From Gillisella vitis (lineage in GTDB: Bacteria; Pseudomonadota; Alphaproteobacteria; Rhizobiales; Rhizobiaceae): 64,000 bases of DNA. Below are positions 18,262 to 26,827 of the stretch, piece after piece. Positions within the stretch are counted from its first letter, which is position 1; every line of letters begins with the position of its first letter. The stretch spans positions 186,001-250,000 of the forward strand of contig NZ_JACHLU010000006.1 in the NCBI RefSeq assembly GCF_014204625.1, in the 5' to 3' direction. A model generated the notes under the pieces. The model ran no database searches, was not told the DNA's origin, and saw only the letters and a program-made list of their open reading frames with translations. The translations under genes and the position numbers were made by a program.

Positions 18262-19608
18262 GTGTCATTACATTCGAAAAGCAATGCCTCCGGCGAGAGC
18301 ACCAATTCGGCCAATGGCTGGCGCGAAAAATGGTGGCGGATCGTTGACATGAAGGTCGGCGTTATTCCTGTTCCGATTTATATTGTTCTGTTTTTGCTGA
18401 TTGCCGCCTTTACCGCCACCGGCAAAGTGCCGTCCGACCTGACCATGTCGATTGCCATTTTGTCTTTTGGTGGCTTCTTCTTCATGCAGCTTGGCCGTTG
18501 GGTGCCGCTTCTGGGCCTGATGGGAGGCGCTGCCATTCTGTGTTTTGTGGTACCATCGGCCATGGTCTTTTATGGCATCATTCCGCCGCCGGTTGCGCAA
18601 GCGATTGATGCTTTTGTCAAAAGCTCCAATTTTCTCTATCTTTACATTGCCGCCATTATCGTCGGCAGCATTCTCAGCATGGACCGCACGGTTCTGATTG
18701 CCGGTTTTCTGAAAATTTTCGTGCCTCTGTTTATCAGCTCCATCACCGCCATGATTGTCGGCACGCTGGTTGGCATGGCCATGGGCATGAGCTTCCAGCA
18801 CAGTCTGTTTTTCGTCGTGCTGCCCATTATGGCAGGCGGTCTGGGCGAAGGGGCCATTCCACTGTCCATGGGCTATTCCACCGTACTGGCGCAGCCACAA
18901 AACGAAATTTTTGCGCAAGTGATTCCGGTGGTCATGCTGGGCAGCTTCACCGCGGTTGTCATCTGTGGCTTTCTCAATGTGCTGGGCAAGCGCTACCCAA
19001 AGCTGACCGGCGAAGGCCGTTTGCAGGCGGGTCTGCTCAATGTCGACATCAAGGGCAAAAATGCTGAGGCACAGCCCATTGATCGGGCCATGATTGCCAC
19101 CGCAGGCATTACCATTGTCACCTTTTATCTGGTGGGTGTTCTGGCGCAACGGCTGTTTGATTTCCCGGCCCCGATCACCATGCTGTTTCTGATCGTGATT
19201 GCCAAGCTCGCACAATTGGTATCCCCCAGTCTCGAAGACGGCGGGCGCGAAGTATATGCGTTCTTCTCACGCATTGTCACATGGCCCCTGCTGTTTGCCA
19301 TGGGTATTTCCTACACGCCATGGGACTCCTTTGTCAGCGCCTTCACCGTGCAAACGGTCGTAACCGTGGTCAGCACCGTGCTCACACTGATCGGCACAGC
19401 ATTCCTGTCGGCCCGTCTGGTCAAAATGTTTCCAATTGATGTTGCTGTCGTGGTTGGCTGTCATAGTGGCCAGGGCGGCACCGGCGACATTGCCATTCTG
19501 ACCGCCGCCAACCGCATGAGCCTGATGCCGTTTTCACAGATTGCCACCCGCATTGGCGGTGCCATCACCGTAACCTGCGCCATTCTGGCCTTCCAGCATA
19601 TGGCGTGA
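18262..19608 (+). CDS. 2-hydroxycarboxylate transporter (CitS/MleP family)
   Basis: This 448-residue inner-membrane carrier, with about eleven hydrophobic segments, is expected to move citrate, malate or similar acids, usually with sodium or protons. The two re-entrant-loop motifs that define the family are visible: GGLGEGAIPLSMGYS in the first half and GQGGTGDIAILTAANRMSLMPF near the end, the latter with the family Arg. The start is a GTG preceded by CAGGAG at eight bases. It has flanking terminators on both sides, so it is monocistronic. No matching lyase or two-component genes are adjacent. The substrate is not predictable beyond 2-hydroxy acids. Confidence 0.9.
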   Translation: MSLHSKSNASGESTNSANGWREKWWRIVDMKVGVIPVPIYIVLFLLIAAFTATGKVPSDLTMSIAILSFGGFFFMQLGRWVPLLGLMGGAAILCFVVPSAMVFYGIIPPPVAQAIDAFVKSSNFLYLYIAAIIVGSILSMDRTVLIAGFLKIFVPLFISSITAMIVGTLVGMAMGMSFQHSLFFVVLPIMAGGLGEGAIPLSMGYSTVLAQPQNEIFAQVIPVVMLGSFTAVVICGFLNVLGKRYPKLTGEGRLQAGLLNVDIKGKNAEAQPIDRAMIATAGITIVTFYLVGVLAQRLFDFPAPITMLFLIVIAKLAQLVSPSLEDGGREVYAFFSRIVTWPLLFAMGISYTPWDSFVSAFTVQTVVTVVSTVLTLIGTAFLSARLVKMFPIDVAVVVGCHSGQGGTGDIAILTAANRMSLMPFSQIATRIGGAITVTCAILAFQHMA

Positions 19609-19617
19609 CATCAAAAG

Positions 19618-19650
19618 GCGGCGGGGTTTTGCAAACTCCGCCGCTCGTTT
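19618..19650. terminator. Bidirectional terminator between convergent genes
   Basis: An 11-bp stem (19618-19628 with 19634-19644, one wobble pair) is followed by TCGTTTATT on the plus strand, and by CTTTTGA on the minus strand. It lies between the convergent transporter and DUF2778 genes. Confidence 0.65.
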
Positions 19651-19654
19651 ATTG

Positions 19655-20944
19655 TTATAGCTTGGCCATATATTTTGGCAGTTCCGACACGCTGGGCACC
19701 ACAATCAATGTCTTGACCTCCCCACGCTTGTAAGCGTTCAGGAAGCGTGGATATTGTTCAAACACCACACAGCCGCTGGAATCCCCACGAACACGCAGCA
19801 GGAAAGTGTGGGTCAAGAATCCATCACGACCATACATGTTGTTGCCGCCCACCGGCGTCATGCGCAGCGCTTCCACACCATGAAACAGGCTTTCGCGCAT
19901 GGTCAGACGATAGATATTGGGTGGTGTCACGCCACGATTTTTGATGGGTGCAGAGCGTGGATTATCACGGTTTTCCCCACGGCCAGAGTGCGCCCGAAGC
20001 TTTTCCCCGCTTGGCATATAGACCGTTGCTGCCGAAATATCATAAACGGCAATGCCACTGCCGCGCCCCGGCAGCGATGCACGACGGCTGAAAATCGATG
20101 GGCTGTCATCGCCATCCATCACATCTTCTGAGCGGGCATAGGCCATCAGGGTTTTGGGGGCGGTCTTTTCCGGGGCCTGTTTCAACGGAATGGTTTTGGC
20201 AGCAGGCTTGTCACCCGCCGCCACCTGCTTATCGGCCAGTACCTTCACAAACGGATCTTCACGTGGACGCATCACAGGTGCAGGACCGGAATCGGGCAAC
20301 ATTGCCACCTGAACAGGCGGAGGCGGCGCGGGGGCAGCACTGCTGGCGGCAATCTGCGAAGCAGCGACAGGCTGCAATTGCGCTGGCAGGCCCTGCGCCA
20401 ATGTCAATGGGGCAGCATTTTTCAAAATGGCAGCCGCAACCTGCTGGGCAGGCATGGCAGGGGTGATCGGCTTTACTGCCGCAAGAGCCAATTGCGCTCC
20501 GGTGTCGGTATTCCAACGCTCCGCCAACGCTCTTTCGGCAATGGATGCCGCCAGCGCCTGCTCCAGAATAGCACGACCCGCCGAATCAAGCGGCCTGGAC
20601 TGTGGCGTTTTCAGTGCAACATCCTGAAGCTTTTTGGCCTGTTCATCCCATTTTGGGAAAACGCGATTTTGCAGCGCAACCCGATCAGACTCTGCCGAAA
20701 CCGGAGCCTTTGGCAACATCAGGCTGGCACGAAACTCTGACGCCATATCACGTTCATAACTGCCGATTCTGACACCGGACGACGTCCCTGCGCCATGCAA
20801 GGCACCAAATGTCACCGCGAGGCAGAGGGTCGCGGCCAGGCCGCCGCCAGCCAAAGCAGCGCCTGACATCAACCGCGGGATAAGATGGGACACTCTGCGC
20901 CGAGCACCATACGCACCCGGGAAAAAATCCATCGCCAACGCCAT
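19655..20944 (-). CDS. DUF2778 (Tlde1-like) protein with N-terminal membrane anchor
   Basis: The 429-residue protein has a short N-terminal cytoplasmic part, one hydrophobic segment (LMSGAALAGGGLAATLCLAVTFGAL, about 25-50), a long Ala/Pro/Gln-rich linker and a C-terminal DUF2778 domain from about residue 290. The domain shows HSGRGENRDNPRSAPIKNRGVTPPNIYRL, GRDGFLTHTFLLR and SSGCVVFEQYPRFLNAY; the His and the Cys match the catalytic pair of L,D-transpeptidase-like folds. The family includes Tlde1, a peptidoglycan-targeting type VI effector, but this copy is anchored and no secretion genes lie nearby, so a cell-wall role in its own periplasm is as likely. Confidence 0.75.
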   Translation of the reverse strand: MALAMDFFPGAYGARRRVSHLIPRLMSGAALAGGGLAATLCLAVTFGALHGAGTSSGVRIGSYERDMASEFRASLMLPKAPVSAESDRVALQNRVFPKWDEQAKKLQDVALKTPQSRPLDSAGRAILEQALAASIAERALAERWNTDTGAQLALAAVKPITPAMPAQQVAAAILKNAAPLTLAQGLPAQLQPVAASQIAASSAAPAPPPPVQVAMLPDSGPAPVMRPREDPFVKVLADKQVAAGDKPAAKTIPLKQAPEKTAPKTLMAYARSEDVMDGDDSPSIFSRRASLPGRGSGIAVYDISAATVYMPSGEKLRAHSGRGENRDNPRSAPIKNRGVTPPNIYRLTMRESLFHGVEALRMTPVGGNNMYGRDGFLTHTFLLRVRGDSSGCVVFEQYPRFLNAYKRGEVKTLIVVPSVSELPKYMAKL

Positions 20945-21171
20945 ACTCGCAACTCGTTACACAATCAGCCCGACAGAGGACCGGCGGCTCACATGCCACA
21001 TCCTTATTCAACACCCGCGCCAATCGGCCAGCCGGATCAGGCCGCCCGATACATGCACTTGAGATAAAGGATGAAGAAACTTGGTAACCAAAGAGTTTAC
21101 AAAACCACTCATTCTGTCTCGCGGCTCATGCGTAGAGATAAAAACAAGTCAAATTTTGACATTTTATGCTG

Positions 21172-21203
21172 AAAAAACAAAAGGGCGGCCAAAGCCACCC
21201 TTT
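21172..21203 (-). terminator. Rho-independent terminator of the PilZ-like gene
   Basis: On the minus strand AGGGTGGC (plus 21194-21201) pairs with GCCGCCCT (plus 21182-21189, one wobble), followed by TTTTGTTTTTT. It lies about 40 bases after the stop at 21242. Confidence 0.85.
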
Positions 21204-21241
21204 CTCAATCACAATTTATATCGCGTTCCATCGCGGAATGT

Positions 21242-21649
21242 TTACCAGGAACGAACATCCAGAACCCGATCCTTATGGGCAGGATGGGTGCTGAAAACAA
21301 AGATGCGATCCAGTTCTTTCTGGGTCATCAGCCGCAAAAACCGGATCTCTGCCGTGTTATTGGCAAATGCCTTCATCAGCACACTGCCGACTTTGGTGAT
21401 TCGTGCATCCGGTATATCGAGATAGAACTGCTTGGGCAGATTGAACTGGGTGAGAAGCGAAATGACTGCACCACTGAGCGAAATGCGAATAATATCACAA
21501 CGGCGCGACGCCATATGCGTCATGCCTTTTTCCGTGTATTCGATCCGGCCGGCATTCATCGTATCTTCCATGCGAAACCGATTTTCACGGTCATACATGA
21601 ACGACTCTTCACGCCGAAGATAGTTTGAACCCCCGCCAACCGTTGCCAT
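21242..21649 (-). CDS. PilZ-domain-like protein
   Basis: This 135-residue soluble protein shows the core of the alphaproteobacterial single PilZ domain. A basic segment HMASRRCDIIRISLSGAVISL has an Arg pair followed by the (D/N)xSxxGA-like turn, and AEIRFLRLMTQKELDRIFVF continues the barrel. PilZ domains bind cyclic-di-GMP; whether this copy keeps all ligand residues is uncertain, as the motif is R-R-C-D-I rather than the classical RxxxR spacing. It is monocistronic with its own terminator. A link to motility is possible but not shown by position. Confidence 0.6.
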   Translation of the reverse strand: MATVGGGSNYLRREESFMYDRENRFRMEDTMNAGRIEYTEKGMTHMASRRCDIIRISLSGAVISLLTQFNLPKQFYLDIPDARITKVGSVLMKAFANNTAEIRFLRLMTQKELDRIFVFSTHPAHKDRVLDVRSW

Positions 21650-21787
21650 TTTCTACCCCATCACGTCCAAAATAATGAAGCCATGCTAGGAGAAGAAATT
21701 TAACAGACCGTGAGAGCAAAACCTATCACTATTATTGGGCCTTTAATTCTCTCGATGCGTGGTTAATGGAGCAACAATACACACTGC

Positions 21788-22876
21788 TCAAGATTGATAG
21801 CTATTGCCCGAAGCATCAAAAAGGTGAAGTTTTTGTGGATGAGCGCCAAAACGCAATCTCTCGCCCTTTGTGACTGCGGCAATGCCCGGCAATTTCACCA
21901 CCACAGGCTCGTCTTCCACGGGGCCATCAACATACAGCATGGTGACTTCCCCCAAAGCCTCAACCAGCGACACGGTGCCTTCAAACAAGGCGACGCCATC
22001 GGTGGCAATGGTCAAGTCTTCCGGGCGCACACCAAAACTGCATGACCTGCCAACCTCAGAGAGCCTGGTTGCAATCGGCACCGTCACCACAGATTTATCC
22101 CGCAGGGCAATGCGGGTGCTCATCCCGGTTTCAACAATGGTGGCAGGCAGGATATTCATGGCCGGAGACCCGATAAACTGCGCCACGAACAGATTGGCAG
22201 GCCGCTCATACAGCTCCAGCGGTGCGCCCACCTGTTCAATGCGCCCTGCCGACAAAACCACGATCCGATCTGCCAACGTCATGGCCTCGACCTGATCATG
22301 CGTCACATAGATCATCGTGGTATCAGCCATCTGCTCGTTGAGCTTGGCAATCTCGATGCGGGTGGCAACCCGAAGTGCCGCATCCAGATTGGACAGCGGC
22401 TCATCAAACAGGAAGACTTTGGGATCACGGCAGATGGCGCGGCCAATGGCCACGCGCTGGCGCTGGCCACCAGACAGCGCCTTGGGCAGGCGGTCCAGAT
22501 ATTTTTCAAGCTGGAGAATGCTGGCGGCTGCGCGCACCCGCCGATCAATCTCGGTCTTGCTTTCTCCGGCAATCCTCATGCCAAAGGCCATGTTGTCGTA
22601 GACGCTCATATGGGGATAGAGCGCGTAGGATTGGAAGACCATGGCAATACCGCGCTTGGACGGCGGCACCTGATTGACGAGCTGACCATCAATGAACATC
22701 TCGCCGCTGGTGATTTCTTCAAGGCCCGCAATCATGCGAAGAAGGGTGGATTTGCCGCAGCCCGACGGGCCGACAAACACCACAAATTCACCCTTGGCAA
22801 TTTCAAGGTCAATGCCATGCAGCACCTTGACCTCGCCATAGGCCTTGCGGATGTCTTTCAGAACCAGACTTGCCAT
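21788..22876 (-). CDS. aglK: Alpha-glucoside ABC transporter ATPase
   Basis: This 362-residue ATPase of the MalK/UgpC type powers alpha-glucoside uptake. Visible motifs are Walker A GPSGCGKSTLLRM, the Q-loop in MVFQSYALYPHMSV, signature LSGGQRQRVAIGRAI, Walker B VFLFDEPLSNLDA and the switch His in VTHDQVEAMTL. The C-terminal 120 residues form the regulatory/TOBE-type domain found in MalK-like proteins (SFGVRPEDL). It is the last gene of aglEFGAK, 20 bp after aglA. Two permease genes in the same operon supply the membrane partners. Confidence 0.92.
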   Translation of the reverse strand: MASLVLKDIRKAYGEVKVLHGIDLEIAKGEFVVFVGPSGCGKSTLLRMIAGLEEITSGEMFIDGQLVNQVPPSKRGIAMVFQSYALYPHMSVYDNMAFGMRIAGESKTEIDRRVRAAASILQLEKYLDRLPKALSGGQRQRVAIGRAICRDPKVFLFDEPLSNLDAALRVATRIEIAKLNEQMADTTMIYVTHDQVEAMTLADRIVVLSAGRIEQVGAPLELYERPANLFVAQFIGSPAMNILPATIVETGMSTRIALRDKSVVTVPIATRLSEVGRSCSFGVRPEDLTIATDGVALFEGTVSLVEALGEVTMLYVDGPVEDEPVVVKLPGIAAVTKGERLRFGAHPQKLHLFDASGNSYQS

Positions 22877-22896
22877 GATCTCCCCTCCCCGTTTGC

Positions 22897-24555
22897 TTAT
22901 TGAATCTGCTGTGCGAAATAGGCACCCCAGCCCGGCAGGCTGATTTTGCCACCCACTGCCTCGCTATCAAAGCCATGACCTTCCAACTCGTTCCAGTCAC
23001 CAGAGGGCAAGGGCAATTCCACCGCATCCGGCGACAGGTTGAAGGCGCACAGCACCGTCTCGCCGTCAAAACTGCGGGCATAGACCAATCCGGTGTCGGT
23101 GACGGTGTGGAAGGCGATCTCGCCCTTGATCAAGGCCGGAATGGTTTTGCGAAAATGCAGGAAACGACGATAATGCTCCAGCACGCTCTCAACCTTGCCC
23201 TCTTGAGAGGCCACGGCATTCAGCGCATGTTCCAGCGGAATTGGCAGCCACGGCTTTTCGCCATGGCTGAAGCCCGCGTGGTGGGCCAGATTGTCCCAGA
23301 CCATCGGTGTGCGGCAGCCATCGCGGCCCTTGAATTCCGGCCAGAACTGAATGCCATAGGGGTCTTGCAGATCTTCAAAGGCAATATCGGCTTCTGTCAG
23401 GCCCAGTTCTTCGCCCTGATAGATGCAAACCGAGCCGCGCTGGGTCAGCAACAGCGCTGCTGTCAATTTGGCAAAGGCAGTGCGGTCGGCAACCTCGGCA
23501 CCCCAACGGCTGACATGGCGCACCACATCATGGTTGGAAAAGGCCCAGCAGGCCCAGCCTTCGGGTGCTGCATCCTGAAAGGCCTGTTGCGTGTTGGCCA
23601 CTAAGGCCGGTGTGAGCGGATCGGGCGAGAGGAACTCAAAGGCGTAGCACATCTGCATCTTGTCGCCGCCGGAGGTGTATTGGCCGACGATCTCCAGACC
23701 ATATTGACTATCGCCCACCTCGCCCACAGCGGCAATGGCCGGAAACTCTTCAAGTACTGCGCGGAAGCGCTTCAGGAATTCCAGATTTTCCGGCTGGTTC
23801 TTGTCAAAGATATGCTCTTGGAAATTATAGGGATTCACAGCCGGAGCAGTTGCCGCATTGCGCCGCTCGGGTGCCAGCGGCGGATTGTCGCGCAATTGCC
23901 GATCATGGAAATAGAAATTGATGGTGTCGAGGCGGAAGCCATCCACACCGCGTTTCAGCCAGAAACGCACCGCATCCAACACCGCTTCCTGCACCTGCGG
24001 ATTGTGCATGTTCAAATCCGGCTGCGAGGTGAGGAAGTTGTGCAGGTAATATTGCATCCGGGTGGGGTCCCACGCCCAGGCGGAACCGCCGAAAATCGAC
24101 AGCCAGTTGTTGGGTGGCGTGCCATCAGGCTTGGGGTCAGACCAGACATACCAATCGGATTTGTGGTTGATGCGGCTGGAGCGGCTTTCCACAAACCATG
24201 CATGTTGATCGGAGGTGTGCGAGATCACCAGATCGATCATCACCTTGATGCCAAGCCGGTGGGCCTCAGTAATCAGCGCGTCAAAATCATGCAGGGAGCC
24301 GAACATCGGATCAACATCAACGTAATTGGACACGTCATAGCCGAAATCCTTCATCGGTGAGGTGAAGAACGGCGAAATCCAGATGGCATCAGCGCCAAGG
24401 CTTGCCACATGCGACAGACGGGCGGTGATGCCTTTGAGATCGCCAATCCCGTCGCCGTTGGAATCCTGATAGGAGCGCGGGTAGATCTGATAGATCACCG
24501 CACCGCGCCACCAATCCTTATCGGCAGCAGACACCGGGGAAGAAACTGCATTCAT
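22897..24555 (-). CDS. aglA: Alpha-glucosidase, GH13 family
   Basis: It hydrolyses imported alpha-glucosides (sucrose, maltose, trehalose or related) to glucose in the cytoplasm; no signal peptide is seen. GH13 motifs are in order: VMIDLVISHTSDQHAWF, GVDGFRLDTINFYF with the catalytic Asp, VGEVGD with the acid/base Glu, and AFSNHDVVRHVSRWG with the third acid. The N-terminus DWWRGAVIYQIYPRSYQDSNGDGIGDL is typical of oligo-1,6-glucosidase-like enzymes. ATG 24555 gives the best spacing to CAGGA; ATG 24561 is also in frame. The gene lies between aglG and aglK, as in other rhizobial agl operons. Confidence 0.93.
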   Translation of the reverse strand: MNAVSSPVSAADKDWWRGAVIYQIYPRSYQDSNGDGIGDLKGITARLSHVASLGADAIWISPFFTSPMKDFGYDVSNYVDVDPMFGSLHDFDALITEAHRLGIKVMIDLVISHTSDQHAWFVESRSSRINHKSDWYVWSDPKPDGTPPNNWLSIFGGSAWAWDPTRMQYYLHNFLTSQPDLNMHNPQVQEAVLDAVRFWLKRGVDGFRLDTINFYFHDRQLRDNPPLAPERRNAATAPAVNPYNFQEHIFDKNQPENLEFLKRFRAVLEEFPAIAAVGEVGDSQYGLEIVGQYTSGGDKMQMCYAFEFLSPDPLTPALVANTQQAFQDAAPEGWACWAFSNHDVVRHVSRWGAEVADRTAFAKLTAALLLTQRGSVCIYQGEELGLTEADIAFEDLQDPYGIQFWPEFKGRDGCRTPMVWDNLAHHAGFSHGEKPWLPIPLEHALNAVASQEGKVESVLEHYRRFLHFRKTIPALIKGEIAFHTVTDTGLVYARSFDGETVLCAFNLSPDAVELPLPSGDWNELEGHGFDSEAVGGKISLPGWGAYFAQQIQ

Positions 24556-24595
24556 GAACATTCATCCTGTGAGAAGATCAAAAAGAGACGCAACC

Positions 24596-25741
24596 TCAAC
24601 CACCCTTGACGGAACCGGCCAGCAGGCCGCGCACGAGGTAGCGTTGCAAGACAAAAAACACCAAAACCGGCACGATGATGGTGATGAAGGCCGAAGCCGT
24701 CAGAATTTCCCAATTGCCACCGCGTGAGCCGAGAAGATTGACCAGCCGTCCCGTCAACACCAGCTCGTCATTGCCAGTGCCGAGGAAAACCATCGCCACC
24801 AGCAAATCGTTCCATGTCCAGAGAAACTGGAAAATCGAAAACGACGCCAAGGCGGGGTAAGACAGCGGCAAAACGATCTTGATAAAGATCTCGAAATCAC
24901 TGGCACCATCGACCCTTGCCGATTCCATAATTTCGCGCGGCAGGCCCGCAATGTAATTGCGCAGCAGATAGATGGCCAGCGGCAGACCAAAGCCCATATG
25001 CGCAAGCCAAATGCCGAGATAGGTCTTGGAGGGCACGCCAAAAAACAGGCCAATGTCATTATACATCCGCAACAGCGGGATCAGCGACATTTGCAGCGGC
25101 ACCACCAACAGGCCGACAATCACCGCCAGCAGCAAGGATCGGCCCGGAAACGGCATCCACGCCAGTGCATAGGCCGCAAAGGCTGCCACCAGAATGGGAA
25201 TAATGGTGGCGGGAATGGACACGGTGAGCGAGTTGATGAAGGATTTGCCAATGCCTTCCGCCGACAGAACGGTGCGGTAATTATCCAGCGTGAACCTTGG
25301 CGGCGTGGTGGCGGTGAAGAAAATGCGCTGGCCACGGGAGCCTTCAAAGCTCTTGTCCGAGGTCAGGCGAAAATCGCCATTGTCAGCCACCGTCAGTTTT
25401 TGCCCGTCTTTCAGGTCTGCGGTGGCACCTGCCTTATATTCTTCCGGCTTCAGGCTGGAGGTGCCAAAGCCGGTGACTTTGCCGCCTTTGCCATCCAGAA
25501 TGTTTCCGGCAATTACATAGAGATTGCCATCCTGCTTTTGCACTTCGGCACCCGGTGCGCGATACATGGCATTCTGGCTGGAGCTGGCCAGCGCCGTCCA
25601 CCAGCCAGAGGCGACAATCTGGTTTTTATCGCGCAGCGACGTGATCAACAGGCCAAGCGTGGGCAGGGTCCACAGGATCACCAGCAGCAAAACGGAGAGA
25701 TGAACGGCAATGTTCAGCGGTGAGAGGGCTTTTGTCTGCAT
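24596..25741 (-). CDS. aglG: Alpha-glucoside ABC transporter permease AglG
   Basis: This inner-membrane permease of 381 residues contains the EAA loop EIMESARVDGASDFEIFIKIVLPLSYPAL that contacts the ATPase. TM1 is near 15-35. Between TM1 and the remaining five segments there is a periplasmic insertion of about 110 residues (roughly 45-155), unlike the compact MalG. It may contact the binding protein. The start at 25741 lies one base past the TGA of aglF (TGAGATG) and has GGAAGGG upstream; a longer frame to 25771 overlaps aglF more and is less likely. Confidence 0.9.
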   Translation of the reverse strand: MQTKALSPLNIAVHLSVLLLVILWTLPTLGLLITSLRDKNQIVASGWWTALASSSQNAMYRAPGAEVQKQDGNLYVIAGNILDGKGGKVTGFGTSSLKPEEYKAGATADLKDGQKLTVADNGDFRLTSDKSFEGSRGQRIFFTATTPPRFTLDNYRTVLSAEGIGKSFINSLTVSIPATIIPILVAAFAAYALAWMPFPGRSLLLAVIVGLLVVPLQMSLIPLLRMYNDIGLFFGVPSKTYLGIWLAHMGFGLPLAIYLLRNYIAGLPREIMESARVDGASDFEIFIKIVLPLSYPALASFSIFQFLWTWNDLLVAMVFLGTGNDELVLTGRLVNLLGSRGGNWEILTASAFITIIVPVLVFFVLQRYLVRGLLAGSVKGG

Positions 25742-25742
25742 C

Positions 25743-26753
25743 TCAATGCCCTTCCATTTCGCGCCGCGCATTGCGGATGTTCCAGATCATGATCGGCACC
25801 ACCATCAGCATGATCACCACGGCAATCACCGCACCCCGGCCAAAATCGCCACCGCCTCGGAACATCCAGTCAAACATCAGATTGGCCAGCACCTGGCTTT
25901 GCCATTGGCCATTGGTCATCGCCAAGACAATGTCGAACACTTTCAAAACCAGAATGGTGATGGTGGTCCAGACCACGGCAATCGTGCCCCAGATCTGCGG
26001 CACCTTGATTTTGATGAAGATTTGCCAAGGGTTGGCCCCGTCGATCACCGCTGCCTCAATGGTTTCCTCCGAAATGCCGCGAAGGGCTGCCGACAGCAGC
26101 ACCATGGCAAAACCGGTTTGAATCCAGATCAGGATGACCATCAGGAAGAAATTGTTCCAGAATGGCAGCGAAATCCACACCTGTGGATTGCCACCGAAAT
26201 AGACGACGATGGCGTTGAGCAGGCCAATCTGGGCGGTGCCTGCATCGCGGTAATCATAGACAAACTTCCAGATCACCGAGGCCCCGACAAAGGAAATCGC
26301 CATGGGCATGAAGATCAGCGATTTGGCGATATTGCCCCACCAGATGCGGTCCGTGAGAGCGGCAATGATCAGGCCAAACAGGGTGGCGAAGGTTGGCACC
26401 ACAATCAGCCAGAGGATATTGTTGAAGATGGATTCCCGAAACTCGCGGTCTGAGAGCAGCCAGCGGTAATTATCCAGCCCGACCCATGCCGTGCCATCGC
26501 GCCCATGGAAGGAATAGGCAATGGACGCAAACAGCGGATAGAGCAGATAAACACCAAGCGATAACAGCGCAGGCCCAAGGAACAGCCATGGCCGCACCAT
26601 GCTGGCAATACGCATATTGCGCGATGCGCGGGCAAGATCAGGAGCATTGGCCGGAAAAATCCGATCAAGGATGAAGTTTGATCCGAAAAAATAGACAAGC
26701 GCTCCACCAACGCCGATCACGATGGTTATTAATGCGCTGAGTAATTGCTCCAC
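25743..26753 (-). CDS. aglF: Alpha-glucoside ABC transporter permease AglF
   Basis: This inner-membrane permease of 336 residues is the partner of AglG. It has an extra N-terminal hydrophobic segment (ALITIVIGVGGALVYFFGSNFI) before the six core helices, and the EAA loop ISEETIEAAVIDGANPWQIFIKIKVPQIW. The start is GTG 26753 with a purine-rich GGGGAGG/AGAGGG region upstream. It is 74 bp after aglE and its stop touches aglG, so aglF and aglG are translationally coupled. Confidence 0.9.
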   Translation of the reverse strand: MEQLLSALITIVIGVGGALVYFFGSNFILDRIFPANAPDLARASRNMRIASMVRPWLFLGPALLSLGVYLLYPLFASIAYSFHGRDGTAWVGLDNYRWLLSDREFRESIFNNILWLIVVPTFATLFGLIIAALTDRIWWGNIAKSLIFMPMAISFVGASVIWKFVYDYRDAGTAQIGLLNAIVVYFGGNPQVWISLPFWNNFFLMVILIWIQTGFAMVLLSAALRGISEETIEAAVIDGANPWQIFIKIKVPQIWGTIAVVWTTITILVLKVFDIVLAMTNGQWQSQVLANLMFDWMFRGGGDFGRGAVIAVVIMLMVVPIMIWNIRNARREMEGH

Positions 26754-26827
26754 AGCCCTCTCCTCCCCTGCCCGATGGTTTGGAAGCGCCGCTGCCTTTC
26801 AAGTGCAGCGGCCACATCACCCCGGTG

